From positions 1 to 6,562 of the forward strand of contig JAMOAC010000206.1 of assembly GCA_023621975.1 (NCBI GenBank): a stretch of DNA of 6,562 nt. The letters are read 5' to 3'. Below, piece after piece: positions 1 to 6,303 of the stretch. A program made the position numbers and the translations under genes. The DNA comes from Bacillota bacterium (GTDB lineage Bacteria; Bacillota_A; Clostridia; Acetivibrionales; DUMB01). Every line of letters starts with the position of its first letter. The first letter of the stretch is position 1. The notes below the pieces were generated by a model that was given only the letters and a program-made list of their open reading frames with translations, was not told the DNA's origin and ran no database searches.

Positions 1-1362
1 CGAGTTGAAGAATGTATCAAGGATACGATTAATGCAAAGATTGAAATGGTTTACATTTCGGACTGGGCGGATCTTGCACCAAAAACACAGGTAATGCTGG
101 CAGCAGGTGATCAAGTAGACCTTATTTTTGATGCTCCCTGGCTCCATATGAATGACATGATTGCCGCAGGATATTATGAAGAATTGAGCGACCTGTTGGA
201 CAAGTACGGGCAAAACATATTAAAAACCCGTTCTCAGGCCATGTGGGAAGCTAATAAGTTCGACGACAAAATTATGGGTATTCCTCTGTATGAGTATCCT
301 ATTCTGCCTCACAGTTATAATATTCGAAAGGATCTCCGTGAAAAGCTGGGACTGCCCCCTATAAAAACATATGAAGACCTGGAGAATTACATGTACGCTG
401 TAAAGGAGAACTTTCCCGACGTAATACCGGCATGGGGTGATGGAAACTATTCCACTGCACAATACTCCTGGGCTGCATGGAGATGCCTGGATGATGAGGA
501 TAGTATAAGGTACACGGCTGCACTGCCCGTAAGTCTCATGTTATACCACAAGGGAAATGACGGAAAGGTATACAATCTCTTTGAAACAAAAGAACCTAAA
601 ATTATGGATTGGCTCAGAAACGCAAGAAAACTTTTTGAGGACGAAGTTCTTGACAATGATCTTGCTGCCAAGAAAAGTTTGTGGACGGATTATCAGGCAG
701 GTAAAGTTGCAGCTGCACCTGTGAGGTCGTTTTCAGTTGACTTTAACTATGCTGAAAAAGCCACAGCTGCAAACGGGGCCGTCTATGAAGCAGTGACCCT
801 TATGGACTTTACTCCCGGAAAATATATCATAAATCCACGTGTTGACAATTTTATCTGTGTTCCAAAGATATCCAAGAACAAAGAAAGGGCAATCATGTTC
901 CTGGATTGGACACAGGCAAGCAAGGAGAATTATATGCTTGTATGCTATGGCATCGAAGGCGTGGATTGGGAATGGGCAGACGATGAACATACGAGGATGA
1001 AAGAAGTAAAAGGCAGACGTGCTCAGGGACTTGGCACATTTTCACTTTGCTGGAATCCTATGCTGAAACCATATGACTTTAGGCTTTCGGATGAAGAAAT
1101 AAAGAAGTATGAATTCCTTTCCAATACTGATAATTTCATCATGGACGTAGCTTTAGGATTCTCCTTCAATGCTGAACCCGTGCAGAACGAACTGTTGCAA
1201 TACAAGACGGTTGAAGGGAAGTACTATTCAGCCATATTCAACGGTATGGTTGATATTGACGAGTATATGGCCAAGTTTGAGGCTGAAGGAGGAGAATTGC
1301 TGAAGAAAATACAGGATGAATTACAAAGACAGCTGGATGAATATTTGGCTAGTAAAAAATAA
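1..1362 (+). CDS. ABC transporter solute-binding protein, LipO/LplA-like with DUF3502 C-terminus (partial, 5' end missing)
   Basis: This is an extracellular lipoprotein-type binding protein that would deliver an oligosaccharide to an ABC importer. The frame is open to base 1, so the ATG at 46 is an internal methionine and not the start. About 453 residues are visible. The family is usually around 500 or more residues, so the signal peptide, lipobox and first part of lobe 1 lie outside the window. The visible N-terminal part has the family pattern of a Trp-Asp stretch, then LAAGDQVDLIFDAPW (Ala34-Ala35-Gly36-Asp37 of the visible chain), then a GYYEELSDLLDKYG segment. The last ~140 residues match the DUF3502 style, ending in a charged helical tail (LLKKIQDELQRQLDEYLASKK). 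Permease genes normally accompany such proteins and would be expected to the left. A 201-base structured gap separates it from the GH127 gene. The sugar bound cannot be predicted from sequence; the neighbours suggest a furanoside oligosaccharide. Confidence 0.9.
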   Translation, partial: RVEECIKDTINAKIEMVYISDWADLAPKTQVMLAAGDQVDLIFDAPWLHMNDMIAAGYYEELSDLLDKYGQNILKTRSQAMWEANKFDDKIMGIPLYEYPILPHSYNIRKDLREKLGLPPIKTYEDLENYMYAVKENFPDVIPAWGDGNYSTAQYSWAAWRCLDDEDSIRYTAALPVSLMLYHKGNDGKVYNLFETKEPKIMDWLRNARKLFEDEVLDNDLAAKKSLWTDYQAGKVAAAPVRSFSVDFNYAEKATAANGAVYEAVTLMDFTPGKYIINPRVDNFICVPKISKNKERAIMFLDWTQASKENYMLVCYGIEGVDWEWADDEHTRMKEVKGRRAQGLGTFSLCWNPMLKPYDFRLSDEEIKKYEFLSNTDNFIMDVALGFSFNAEPVQNELLQYKTVEGKYYSAIFNGMVDIDEYMAKFEAEGGELLKKIQDELQRQLDEYLASKK

Positions 1363-1382
1363 AGATATGTAACCTGGTATGG

Positions 1383-1463
1383 TGCCATGGGAAGCGGCAG
1401 GCAATACGGAAGGATGATAGCAAGGCAAATATACAAGTTATCCCGCTTCCCCTGGCAAATTTT
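1383..1463 (+). repeat. long imperfect inverted repeat after the binding-protein gene (possible 3' stabilising stem or weak terminator)
   Basis: The left arm at 1383-1397 pairs with the right arm at 1443-1457. It consists of 5 bp (TGCCA/TGGCA), one mismatch, then 9 perfect bp (GGGAAGCGG/CCGCTTCCC). The apical loop is 45 bases and a short TTTT run (1460-1463) follows. It begins 20 bases after the stop codon of the binding-protein gene. The long loop and short U-run make a classical intrinsic terminator unlikely. A stem that protects the upstream message or lowers read-through into the GH127 gene would fit, because binding proteins are often made in excess of downstream enzymes. That role is inference. 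Confidence 0.5.
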
Positions 1464-1469
1464 GAAGCC

Positions 1470-1505
1470 TTGCCTAAAAGGTGCTTACTTATTTTAAGCA
1501 GGCAA
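1470..1505 (+). repeat. bulged hairpin overlapping the tandem repeat
   Basis: TTGCC (1470-1474) can pair with GGCAA (1501-1505), and TGCTTA (1482-1487) with TAAGCA (1495-1500), around a 7-base loop, leaving a one-sided bulge. The left part (GCCTTGC, 1467-1473) can instead pair with GCAAGGC (1420-1426) in the loop of the preceding inverted repeat, so two exclusive folds are possible. No known riboswitch class was recognised. Confidence 0.35.
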
Positions 1506-1523
1506 ATATTTTAAGCAGGCAAA
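1490..1523 (+). repeat. 17-bp perfect tandem direct repeat (two copies)
   Basis: TATTTTAAGCAGGCAAA occurs at 1490-1506 and again immediately at 1507-1523 with no mismatch. It lies 40 bases before the TTG start of the GH127 gene. The core GGCAAA also occurs at 1424-1429 and 1454-1459 in the same gap. It could be a two-site operator or a recent slippage duplication; the sequence alone does not decide between these. Confidence 0.75.
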
Positions 1524-1549
1524 GGGTCGATACAAATTATATAAGGCAC

Positions 1550-1555
1550 AAGGAG
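1550..1555 (+). promoter_or_regulatory. ribosome binding site fixing the TTG start of the GH127 gene
   Basis: AAGGAG ends 8 bases before the TTG at 1564, which is ideal spacing. The first in-frame ATG (1576) would be 20 bases away, too far, so the TTG is favoured. Confidence 0.75.
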
Positions 1556-1563
1556 TTGATATT

Positions 1564-3318
1564 TTGAGCAGGGAAATGCATGTCAGGACTTTCAATTACA
1601 ATAATGTTCAACTGAAAGACAGCCATTGGAAAAGGCAATTTGATAAAACAAAGCAATATTATCTGGACATACCCGATGATAATCTTTTGTATGGATTTAG
1701 AAAGCGTGCAGGGCTTCCAGCTCCCGGGGAAGAACTTGGAGGATGGTATGCTACCGGAACGTTCCACATCTTTGGGCAGATACTGGGCTCTCTTGCCAAG
1801 ATGTATGCAGCTACAAAGGAAGAAAGTTTAAAAAATAAGGCTATCTGTTTGATGGAGGAATGGGGAAAATGCATAGAGGCTGATGGATATGGCTTTAAGA
1901 ATAAAAGAGGGGCAGTATTTGATGTATGCTATGAATATGAGAAACTGACCGGTGGCCTCCTGGATATATATGAACATATCGGGAATGATGAGTCTTTAAA
2001 ATACTTGAGCCGAATTAGCGACTGGATGATCAATAATGACGTAAATAAAAGAGCCGGTGAATGGTATACATTGGCTGAAAATCTTTACCGTGCTTATTTG
2101 ATAACAGGCGATGAGAAGTACAGGAAACTTGCTGAAGATTTTGAATACATGGAATACTGGAAGCTTTATCTGGAGGATAACGCCAAATTTGGAGTAAGAC
2201 ATGCATACAGCCATGTCAATTCATTAAGTTCTGCTGCCATGGCGTATGCCGTAAAGCATGATGAGATTTATCTTGAAATAATCAAGAAAGCATACAAACT
2301 GCTGACAGAAAAACATATATTTGCAACGGGCACATATGGCCCCGCGGAAGAGCTTTTCAAGGAAGATGGATACCTGGGTGAAGCAGTATTGCGTCCCTTG
2401 GTAAGACAGTTAGGATGCCTGGGAGATGCAGAAGTTCCATGCGGTTCATGGGCTGTATTCAAGCTTTGCAAATACCTGATACAGTTTACCGGAGATTTGA
2501 GTTTTGGCGACTGGGTTGAGAAAATTCTGTATAACGGTATAGGAGCCGAGATATCTCTTGAACCTGGCGGAAGGGTTATGTATTACTGCAATTATAAAGT
2601 TTATGGTGCATACAAGGATGTGAAGTCCGACCACTACTGCTGGGATAACGGGAACACACAGGCCTGGCAATGTTGCACCGGCACGTATCCACAGGCTGTT
2701 ACGGAATATTACAACCTGGTTTATTACCACGATGATGAAGGTATATACATAAGCCAGTATCTTCCTTCAAGTGTCAAATGGCAAAAAGGCGGGGAAGATG
2801 TCATTATTGACATGGACACAATGTATCCCGAAAACGGAAAAGTGGAAATAAAAATAAGCTGCAAAAGACCGACAAGGTTTAAAATGAAATTACGCGTTCC
2901 CACCTGGGTAAAAAGCATGCCTAAAGTAACGATAAACGGAATTTCAGAAAATAATCATAACAATTCCAATGCATGGATTGAAATTGAACGTGAATGGAAA
3001 AATGATGACAAGGTTGTTCTTAACATTCCAATGCACCTGTATTTTACGTCGGTTGACAAACCCCATTACTATCTGGTTGCGTTGCATTATGGGCCTGTAG
3101 TCTATGCTTCCCTTGATGACGGTGTACTGGTAGGTGACACATCAAACCCACATTTATGGATAAAGCCTGTTGGCAAGGAAAACCAATTATTTGAAACGGT
3201 AAACGGTCATGTAAAGGGCTATGAAAATATTAAAAAGAGATTTGTGCCTTTCTATAAGATAAGGCCCAGGGAAAGGTATTATTTGTATAATGAATGGGAT
3301 GCCGGGTACAAGAAATAA
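1564..3318 (+). CDS. GH127-family beta-L-arabinofuranosidase (DUF1680), cytoplasmic
   Basis: Predicted retaining glycoside hydrolase of the DUF1680 superfamily, 584 residues. Characterised GH127 members remove beta-L-arabinofuranose using a Zn-bound cysteine nucleophile. An (alpha/alpha)6-barrel region comes first, followed by beta-rich C-terminal domains from about residue 390. The paired cysteines Cys370-Cys371 (WQCCTGT) align with the nucleophile and Zn ligand Cys417/Cys418 of HypBA1. Cys293 (EVPCGSW) aligns with the Cys340 ligand. The usual Glu-x-Cys is here Glu290-Val-Pro-Cys293, shifted by one residue. Glu262 or Glu263 (GPAEELF) is the likely counterpart of the acid/base Glu322. CCTGT resembles the GH146-type CC(V/T)GT more than the CCPPN of HypBA1, so the exact subfamily is open. 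There is no signal peptide, implying action on imported oligosaccharide. The start is TTG with a strong AAGGAG. The true linkage and sugar could differ from L-arabinose. Confidence 0.88.
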   Translation: MSREMHVRTFNYNNVQLKDSHWKRQFDKTKQYYLDIPDDNLLYGFRKRAGLPAPGEELGGWYATGTFHIFGQILGSLAKMYAATKEESLKNKAICLMEEWGKCIEADGYGFKNKRGAVFDVCYEYEKLTGGLLDIYEHIGNDESLKYLSRISDWMINNDVNKRAGEWYTLAENLYRAYLITGDEKYRKLAEDFEYMEYWKLYLEDNAKFGVRHAYSHVNSLSSAAMAYAVKHDEIYLEIIKKAYKLLTEKHIFATGTYGPAEELFKEDGYLGEAVLRPLVRQLGCLGDAEVPCGSWAVFKLCKYLIQFTGDLSFGDWVEKILYNGIGAEISLEPGGRVMYYCNYKVYGAYKDVKSDHYCWDNGNTQAWQCCTGTYPQAVTEYYNLVYYHDDEGIYISQYLPSSVKWQKGGEDVIIDMDTMYPENGKVEIKISCKRPTRFKMKLRVPTWVKSMPKVTINGISENNHNNSNAWIEIEREWKNDDKVVLNIPMHLYFTSVDKPHYYLVALHYGPVVYASLDDGVLVGDTSNPHLWIKPVGKENQLFETVNGHVKGYENIKKRFVPFYKIRPRERYYLYNEWDAGYKK

Positions 3319-3437
3319 ATGCAGTAATGCAAGCAAGTACAAGGATAATTATTCATACACGGAAAATAATGTTTACAATAAGTATGCTAAAAGTGGATTC
3401 TGTTGTGAAATCAAAAAATAATAACTGGTGAGGGACC
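3319..3437 (+). other. 119-base gap between the GH127 and URO-D genes
   Basis: This gap is AT-rich, with no GC-rich terminator stem and no convincing -35/-10 pair. One copy of ATAAGTAT is present at 3378-3385, the same word found three times upstream of the GH172 gene. Absence of a terminator is compatible with read-through from the GH127 gene. Confidence 0.5.
3427..3434 (+). promoter_or_regulatory. ribosome binding site of the URO-D family gene
   Basis: GGTGAGGG matches the GGTGA part of the anti-Shine-Dalgarno complement and lies 3-6 bases ahead of the ATG at 3438, supporting that start. Confidence 0.6.
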
Positions 3438-4493
3438 ATGAAAGAATTCAAACCCGATTTTAACAGATTAAAAAGGGTATTATTAAGAGATGGTGAACCG
3501 GATATTGTACCTTTTTACGAACTATTCGCAGACATAGAGGTCATGGAGGCAATCCTGGGAAAACCCCTGACAATCGAAACGGAAATTGAGTTTCAGTACA
3601 AGATGGGCTATGATTATGTCAATTCAGGAATTAACCTGGTTTATAAAAAGCATTTGTTGTCTACCGATGACACTTCGGTGCTGTCAAAAGGGAAAAGAGA
3701 ATTTATAGATGACAATCACGGGATAATTGAAAGCAGGGAAGACTTTGATTCATATGACTGGCCAGAAATTGACAGTTCTGTAGTATACAAAATTAATGAA
3801 ACTGCCAGGATTCTTCCTGACGGTATGAAAATTATCGTACAGACACCCGCCGGCATCCTTGAAAACGTAATGTGGCTAATGGGATACGTGCCTTTTTCCT
3901 ATGCAATTTATGATGATGAACAGTTAATATGGGATATGTTCGAAAGAATTGGAAGCAATCATATTAAAGCTTTGAAATTCTGCCTGGAAAATACGGACAT
4001 AAGCAAAATAGGTGCAGTAGCTATGGGCGACGACATGGGATTTAACCATAGCACTATGATTTCACCTGAACTGATGAGAAAATATTTATTTCCGTGGCAG
4101 AAGAAACTGGTGGATACGGTACACAGCTATGACCTTCCCATGATTCTGCATTCCTGTGGCAATCTGGAGAGTATAATGGATGACCTGATAGATTATGTTG
4201 GTATTGATGCAAAACATTCATTTGAAGATAAAATAATGCCTGTTACGAAAGCAAAAAGAAAGTATGGCAGCAGAATAGCCATACTTGGTGGTGTCGATAT
4301 GAACTTTATCTGCTCATCAACAGAGGAAGAAGTACGTCGCTATGTTGACAGGATTATTGAAGAATGCGCCCCGGGAGGGGGATATGCACTGGGAACAGGA
4401 AATACTGTCGCAAATTACATCCCCCTGAATAACTACCTTGCAATGCTTGATGAGGGAAGGAAAAAAGGAGTGTACCCAATATCCGGAACATAA
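3438..4493 (+). CDS. uroporphyrinogen decarboxylase (URO-D) family protein, not HemE
   Basis: A 351-residue protein with the URO-D TIM-barrel fold, a family that includes HemE and the MtaA/MtbA/CmuA corrinoid-dependent methyltransferases. The N-terminal region around residues 17-30 (R17...VPFYELF) lacks the MRQAGR signature used by HemE to hold the porphyrin, so heme synthesis is unlikely. His238-Ser-Cys240-Gly-Asn matches the His-x-Cys zinc motif of the methyltransferase branch. The third ligand, the Cys of their APGCG motif, appears replaced by Gly314 in CAPGGG; Cys310, four residues earlier, might substitute. The segment ILGGVDMNFI followed by APGGGYALGTGNTV is typical of many uncharacterised family members. 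It is flanked by two glycosidase genes on the same strand, suggesting a role in the same sugar pathway. No corrinoid protein or second methyltransferase is visible in this window. Function unknown. Confidence 0.85.
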   Translation: MKEFKPDFNRLKRVLLRDGEPDIVPFYELFADIEVMEAILGKPLTIETEIEFQYKMGYDYVNSGINLVYKKHLLSTDDTSVLSKGKREFIDDNHGIIESREDFDSYDWPEIDSSVVYKINETARILPDGMKIIVQTPAGILENVMWLMGYVPFSYAIYDDEQLIWDMFERIGSNHIKALKFCLENTDISKIGAVAMGDDMGFNHSTMISPELMRKYLFPWQKKLVDTVHSYDLPMILHSCGNLESIMDDLIDYVGIDAKHSFEDKIMPVTKAKRKYGSRIAILGGVDMNFICSSTEEEVRRYVDRIIEECAPGGGYALGTGNTVANYIPLNNYLAMLDEGRKKGVYPISGT

Positions 4494-4664
4494 TTTGTTG
4501 TAATGAAAGCTGTTAGATTTAAAGAAATATTATGTCTGCATGCCAATAAATATGTAATATCCGATGTTAAAATATATTAAAATTTGTATTGAATCATATA
4601 AAATTAATATTGTTAATGTTAACATAAGTATATAAAACATAAGTATGAAATAAGTATAAAAAAG
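4494..4664 (+). other. AT-rich gap before the GH172 gene, possible promoter region
   Basis: This is a strongly AT-rich stretch without a GC stem after the URO-D stop codon. A near-palindrome GTTAA-TG-TTAAC (about 4613-4624) precedes the ATAAGTAT cluster. TATATA/ATAAAA runs could serve as a -10 element, but no -35 with proper spacing stands out. The 183-base distance to the GH172 start suggests that gene may have its own promoter. Confidence 0.35.
4621..4657 (+). repeat. three direct copies of ATAAGTAT upstream of the GH172 gene
   Basis: Copies lie at 4624-4631, 4639-4646 and 4650-4657. The first two share a longer match, AACATAAGTAT, with a 15-base period; the third follows after 11 bases. 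A fourth copy lies upstream of the URO-D gene at 3378-3385. Regulator binding is possible, but the region is AT-rich and simple composition may contribute. Confidence 0.5.
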
Positions 4665-4671
4665 AAGGTGG
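4665..4671 (+). promoter_or_regulatory. ribosome binding site deciding the GH172 start
   Basis: AAGGTGG ends 5 bases before the ATG at 4677. An in-frame GTG at 4668 lies inside this site itself, so it is unlikely to be the start. Confidence 0.65.
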
Positions 4672-4676
4672 ATTGG

Positions 4677-5864
4677 ATGCAATCTTTTTTAGACAGCATT
4701 ATGTATATAAAAAACGCAAAATCGAAAAGGATTTCAAGCTGGGATACGAGTGGAAAAAACATGGACTGTTGGATAATACAAGGGGGTGAAACAAGGGTTC
4801 TTGCAGATATAAAAGGTCCCGGTAAAATTACACACATATGGATGACACAGGGGAATGATGATACTGAATTTTTAAGGAAAGTACTGCTTAAGTTTTACTG
4901 GGATGACGAAACTAACCCCAGTGTTCTTGTTCCTCTTGGTGATTTCTTTTGCCTTGGGCATGGAATGGTAAATTCATTTCAAAATCTGTTTTTTTCAGCA
5001 TCAACATCGCCGCATTCCAGATATAAATTTGGAGAATTTGTTGCGCTGAACTGTTATCTTCCCATGCCTTTCAACAAGTCCGCAAGGATTGAGCTTGTCA
5101 ATGAAACTGAATTTGATCATTACCAGTATTTCTATATAGACTATGAAGTTTATGATAATGCTTTTGGAGAAGACGTGGCTTATTTTCACGCTTCTTTCAA
5201 CAGGGAAAACCCGACTACCGGGTGGGGACATGAAATAACCGTTAATACGCCTCCGGCTAATATAGCTAATTTGTCAGATGAAAATAATTATTTGATCCTG
5301 GAGGCAGAAGGTACAGGCCATTTTATTGGTTTCAACCTTTCGGTGACAAATTTGCAAACATATCTGAAGAAACCGCACGAAAGAACATGGTGGGGTGAAG
5401 GAGATGAGATGATATTCATAGATGGTGAACCATGGCCTCCGAGTATTCATGGAACAGGTACTGAAGACGCAATAAATCAGGCATTTGGTATGCAGCCCAA
5501 TGCATACTTGTACAATGGAACTTCTATTTTTGAAGACGATACGAAAGGTTATAATACCTCGTATGTGTTCTATGTTACCAATCCCGTGAGATTTACAAAG
5601 AGTATAAGGGCTTCCATTGAACATGGACATGGGAATCATCTGTCAAACGAGTATTCGTCAGTTGCTTACTGGTATCAAAAAGAGCCTCACAGAAATTTGC
5701 ATATTATTCCTGTAAGCCAGCGTGTGCCGCTTAGAAGAACCTTTGCATTTCCTGAAGGGAGCAAGACGGTACCTATTCCCATAACACTCAATGAAGAAAT
5801 GAAAAAGATGAAGGAAATCTGGAAAAATCAGTATGCAAACAGGAAAGAAAAGGGGCTTTATTAA
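4677..5864 (+). CDS. GH172-family glycoside hydrolase (DUF2961), cytoplasmic
   Basis: A 395-residue DUF2961 protein, the GH172 family. Characterised members are an alpha-D-fructofuranosidase/difructose dianhydride I synthase-hydrolase and exo-alpha-D-arabinofuranosidases; the fold is a tandem jelly roll that assembles into oligomers. The N-terminal part shows the hallmark pattern (SKRISSWDTSGKNMD, then GPGKITHIWMT) and then a GDFFCLGHG segment. The probable catalytic pair is Glu241 in WWGEGDE and Glu263 in HGTGTED (counting from the ATG at 4677), spaced 22 residues apart, close to Glu270/Glu291 of the founding enzyme. The C-terminal EYSSVAYWYQKEPH motif is complete, so the gene looks intact. 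There is no signal peptide, so it probably acts on imported sugar alongside the GH127 enzyme. The sugar (fructose or D-arabinose furanoside, or another) cannot be decided. Start chosen by the Shine-Dalgarno; an upstream GTG would add three residues. Confidence 0.9.
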   Translation: MQSFLDSIMYIKNAKSKRISSWDTSGKNMDCWIIQGGETRVLADIKGPGKITHIWMTQGNDDTEFLRKVLLKFYWDDETNPSVLVPLGDFFCLGHGMVNSFQNLFFSASTSPHSRYKFGEFVALNCYLPMPFNKSARIELVNETEFDHYQYFYIDYEVYDNAFGEDVAYFHASFNRENPTTGWGHEITVNTPPANIANLSDENNYLILEAEGTGHFIGFNLSVTNLQTYLKKPHERTWWGEGDEMIFIDGEPWPPSIHGTGTEDAINQAFGMQPNAYLYNGTSIFEDDTKGYNTSYVFYVTNPVRFTKSIRASIEHGHGNHLSNEYSSVAYWYQKEPHRNLHIIPVSQRVPLRRTFAFPEGSKTVPIPITLNEEMKKMKEIWKNQYANRKEKGLY

Positions 5865-5888
5865 AACTTTTTCTGCTCTTTTTACAGC

Positions 5889-5972
5889 TCATGTATAAGG
5901 CCAGGTTTAGTTCATGAGTAAGGCCAGGTTGCAAGGAGAATGGTAGAATTTCTCAAGTGACAACCTGGCTTT
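5889..5972. repeat. duplicated stem-forming repeat at the convergent GH172/ymaF junction
   Basis: Two 19-base direct copies at 5889-5907 and 5912-5930 differ at two positions and share TAAGGCCAGGTT. The complementary arm AACCTGGCTT (within 5961-5972) can pair with either copy. With the second copy it makes a 12-bp stem (5920-5931 with 5961-5972, one G-U), with a smaller GAGAA/TTCTC stem inside the loop. The right arm overlaps the last codons of ymaF. No clear T-run follows on either strand, so a bidirectional terminator is possible but not proven. Confidence 0.5.
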
Positions 5973-6303
5973 GTGCTTTATCTGATATATATGAAACTTC
6001 CTCAAAAGTATACCCTTCATAATCGTGCTCATGCATGTCATTCAATTCAAGTATTCCCTGCATACGGTGTATATGGCCGTTTTCAGTCTTGACAGGAAGT
6101 CCTGTAATTCCTGAAAAATAATGAGTGTGGTTTGTATAAGAGGAAACACCGTAAAAAAAATGAAAATGAAAGCCTCCTATACCTATTGTATTTTCCGTAT
6201 AACCCAGTATGCTGTGAACATGTCCTCTTATCATTTTGCTGTCAAATTTATATTTATGCATATGATTTTTCATCTTTATTATAACCACCGTTTCTGATGC
6301 CAT
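5953..6303 (-). CDS. ymaF: YmaF-family His-rich protein
   Basis: A small (116-residue) protein resembling the YmaF family of Bacillota, whose function is not established. Six His-x-His pairs are visible at residues 14, 28, 46, 59, 77 and 91, spaced 14-18-13-18-14. They fall into three ~31-residue repeats of the form HxH...G...HxH-x3-G-x-T, with Gly34/Gly65/Gly97 and Thr36/Thr67/Thr99 conserved six and eight residues after the second His of each unit. The density of paired histidines suggests metal binding, which is inference. No signal peptide or membrane segment is seen. The gene is convergent with the GH172 gene and probably unrelated to the sugar cluster. The start is uncertain: Met1 (6303) has no ribosome binding site, whereas Met11 (6273) has GGTGG 11 bases upstream and would keep all six HxH pairs. 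Confidence 0.75.
   Translation of the reverse strand: MASETVVIIKMKNHMHKYKFDSKMIRGHVHSILGYTENTIGIGGFHFHFFYGVSSYTNHTHYFSGITGLPVKTENGHIHRMQGILELNDMHEHDYEGYTFEEVSYISDKAQSQVVT

Noticed and set aside
46..1362. ATG at 46 as start of a complete binding-protein gene
   Set aside because: The frame is open to base 1 and the family is longer with an N-terminal lipoprotein signal; the gene is cut by the window edge.
2446..2730. 94-residue minus-strand open frame inside the GH127 gene
   Set aside because: It lies wholly opposite the conserved Cys293 to Cys371 region of GH127 and has no family resemblance.
3438..4493. URO-D gene as hemE of heme biosynthesis
   Set aside because: The porphyrin-binding MRQAGR motif is missing, a His-x-Cys motif is present, and no other heme genes are nearby.
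4580..4640. Defined promoter for the GH172 gene
   Set aside because: Several TATA-like words occur but none has a -35 at 16-18 bases with acceptable match, so no specific promoter is called.
5274..5639. 121-residue minus-strand open frame inside the GH172 gene
   Set aside because: It is antisense to a well-supported conserved gene, has no ribosome binding site or recognisable family pattern, and overlaps the catalytic region's coding sequence.
5842..5890. A/T-rich AGAAAAG...CTTTTTCT pairing at the end of the GH172 gene as a terminator
   Set aside because: The stem is almost entirely A-T with a bulge and would be very weak.
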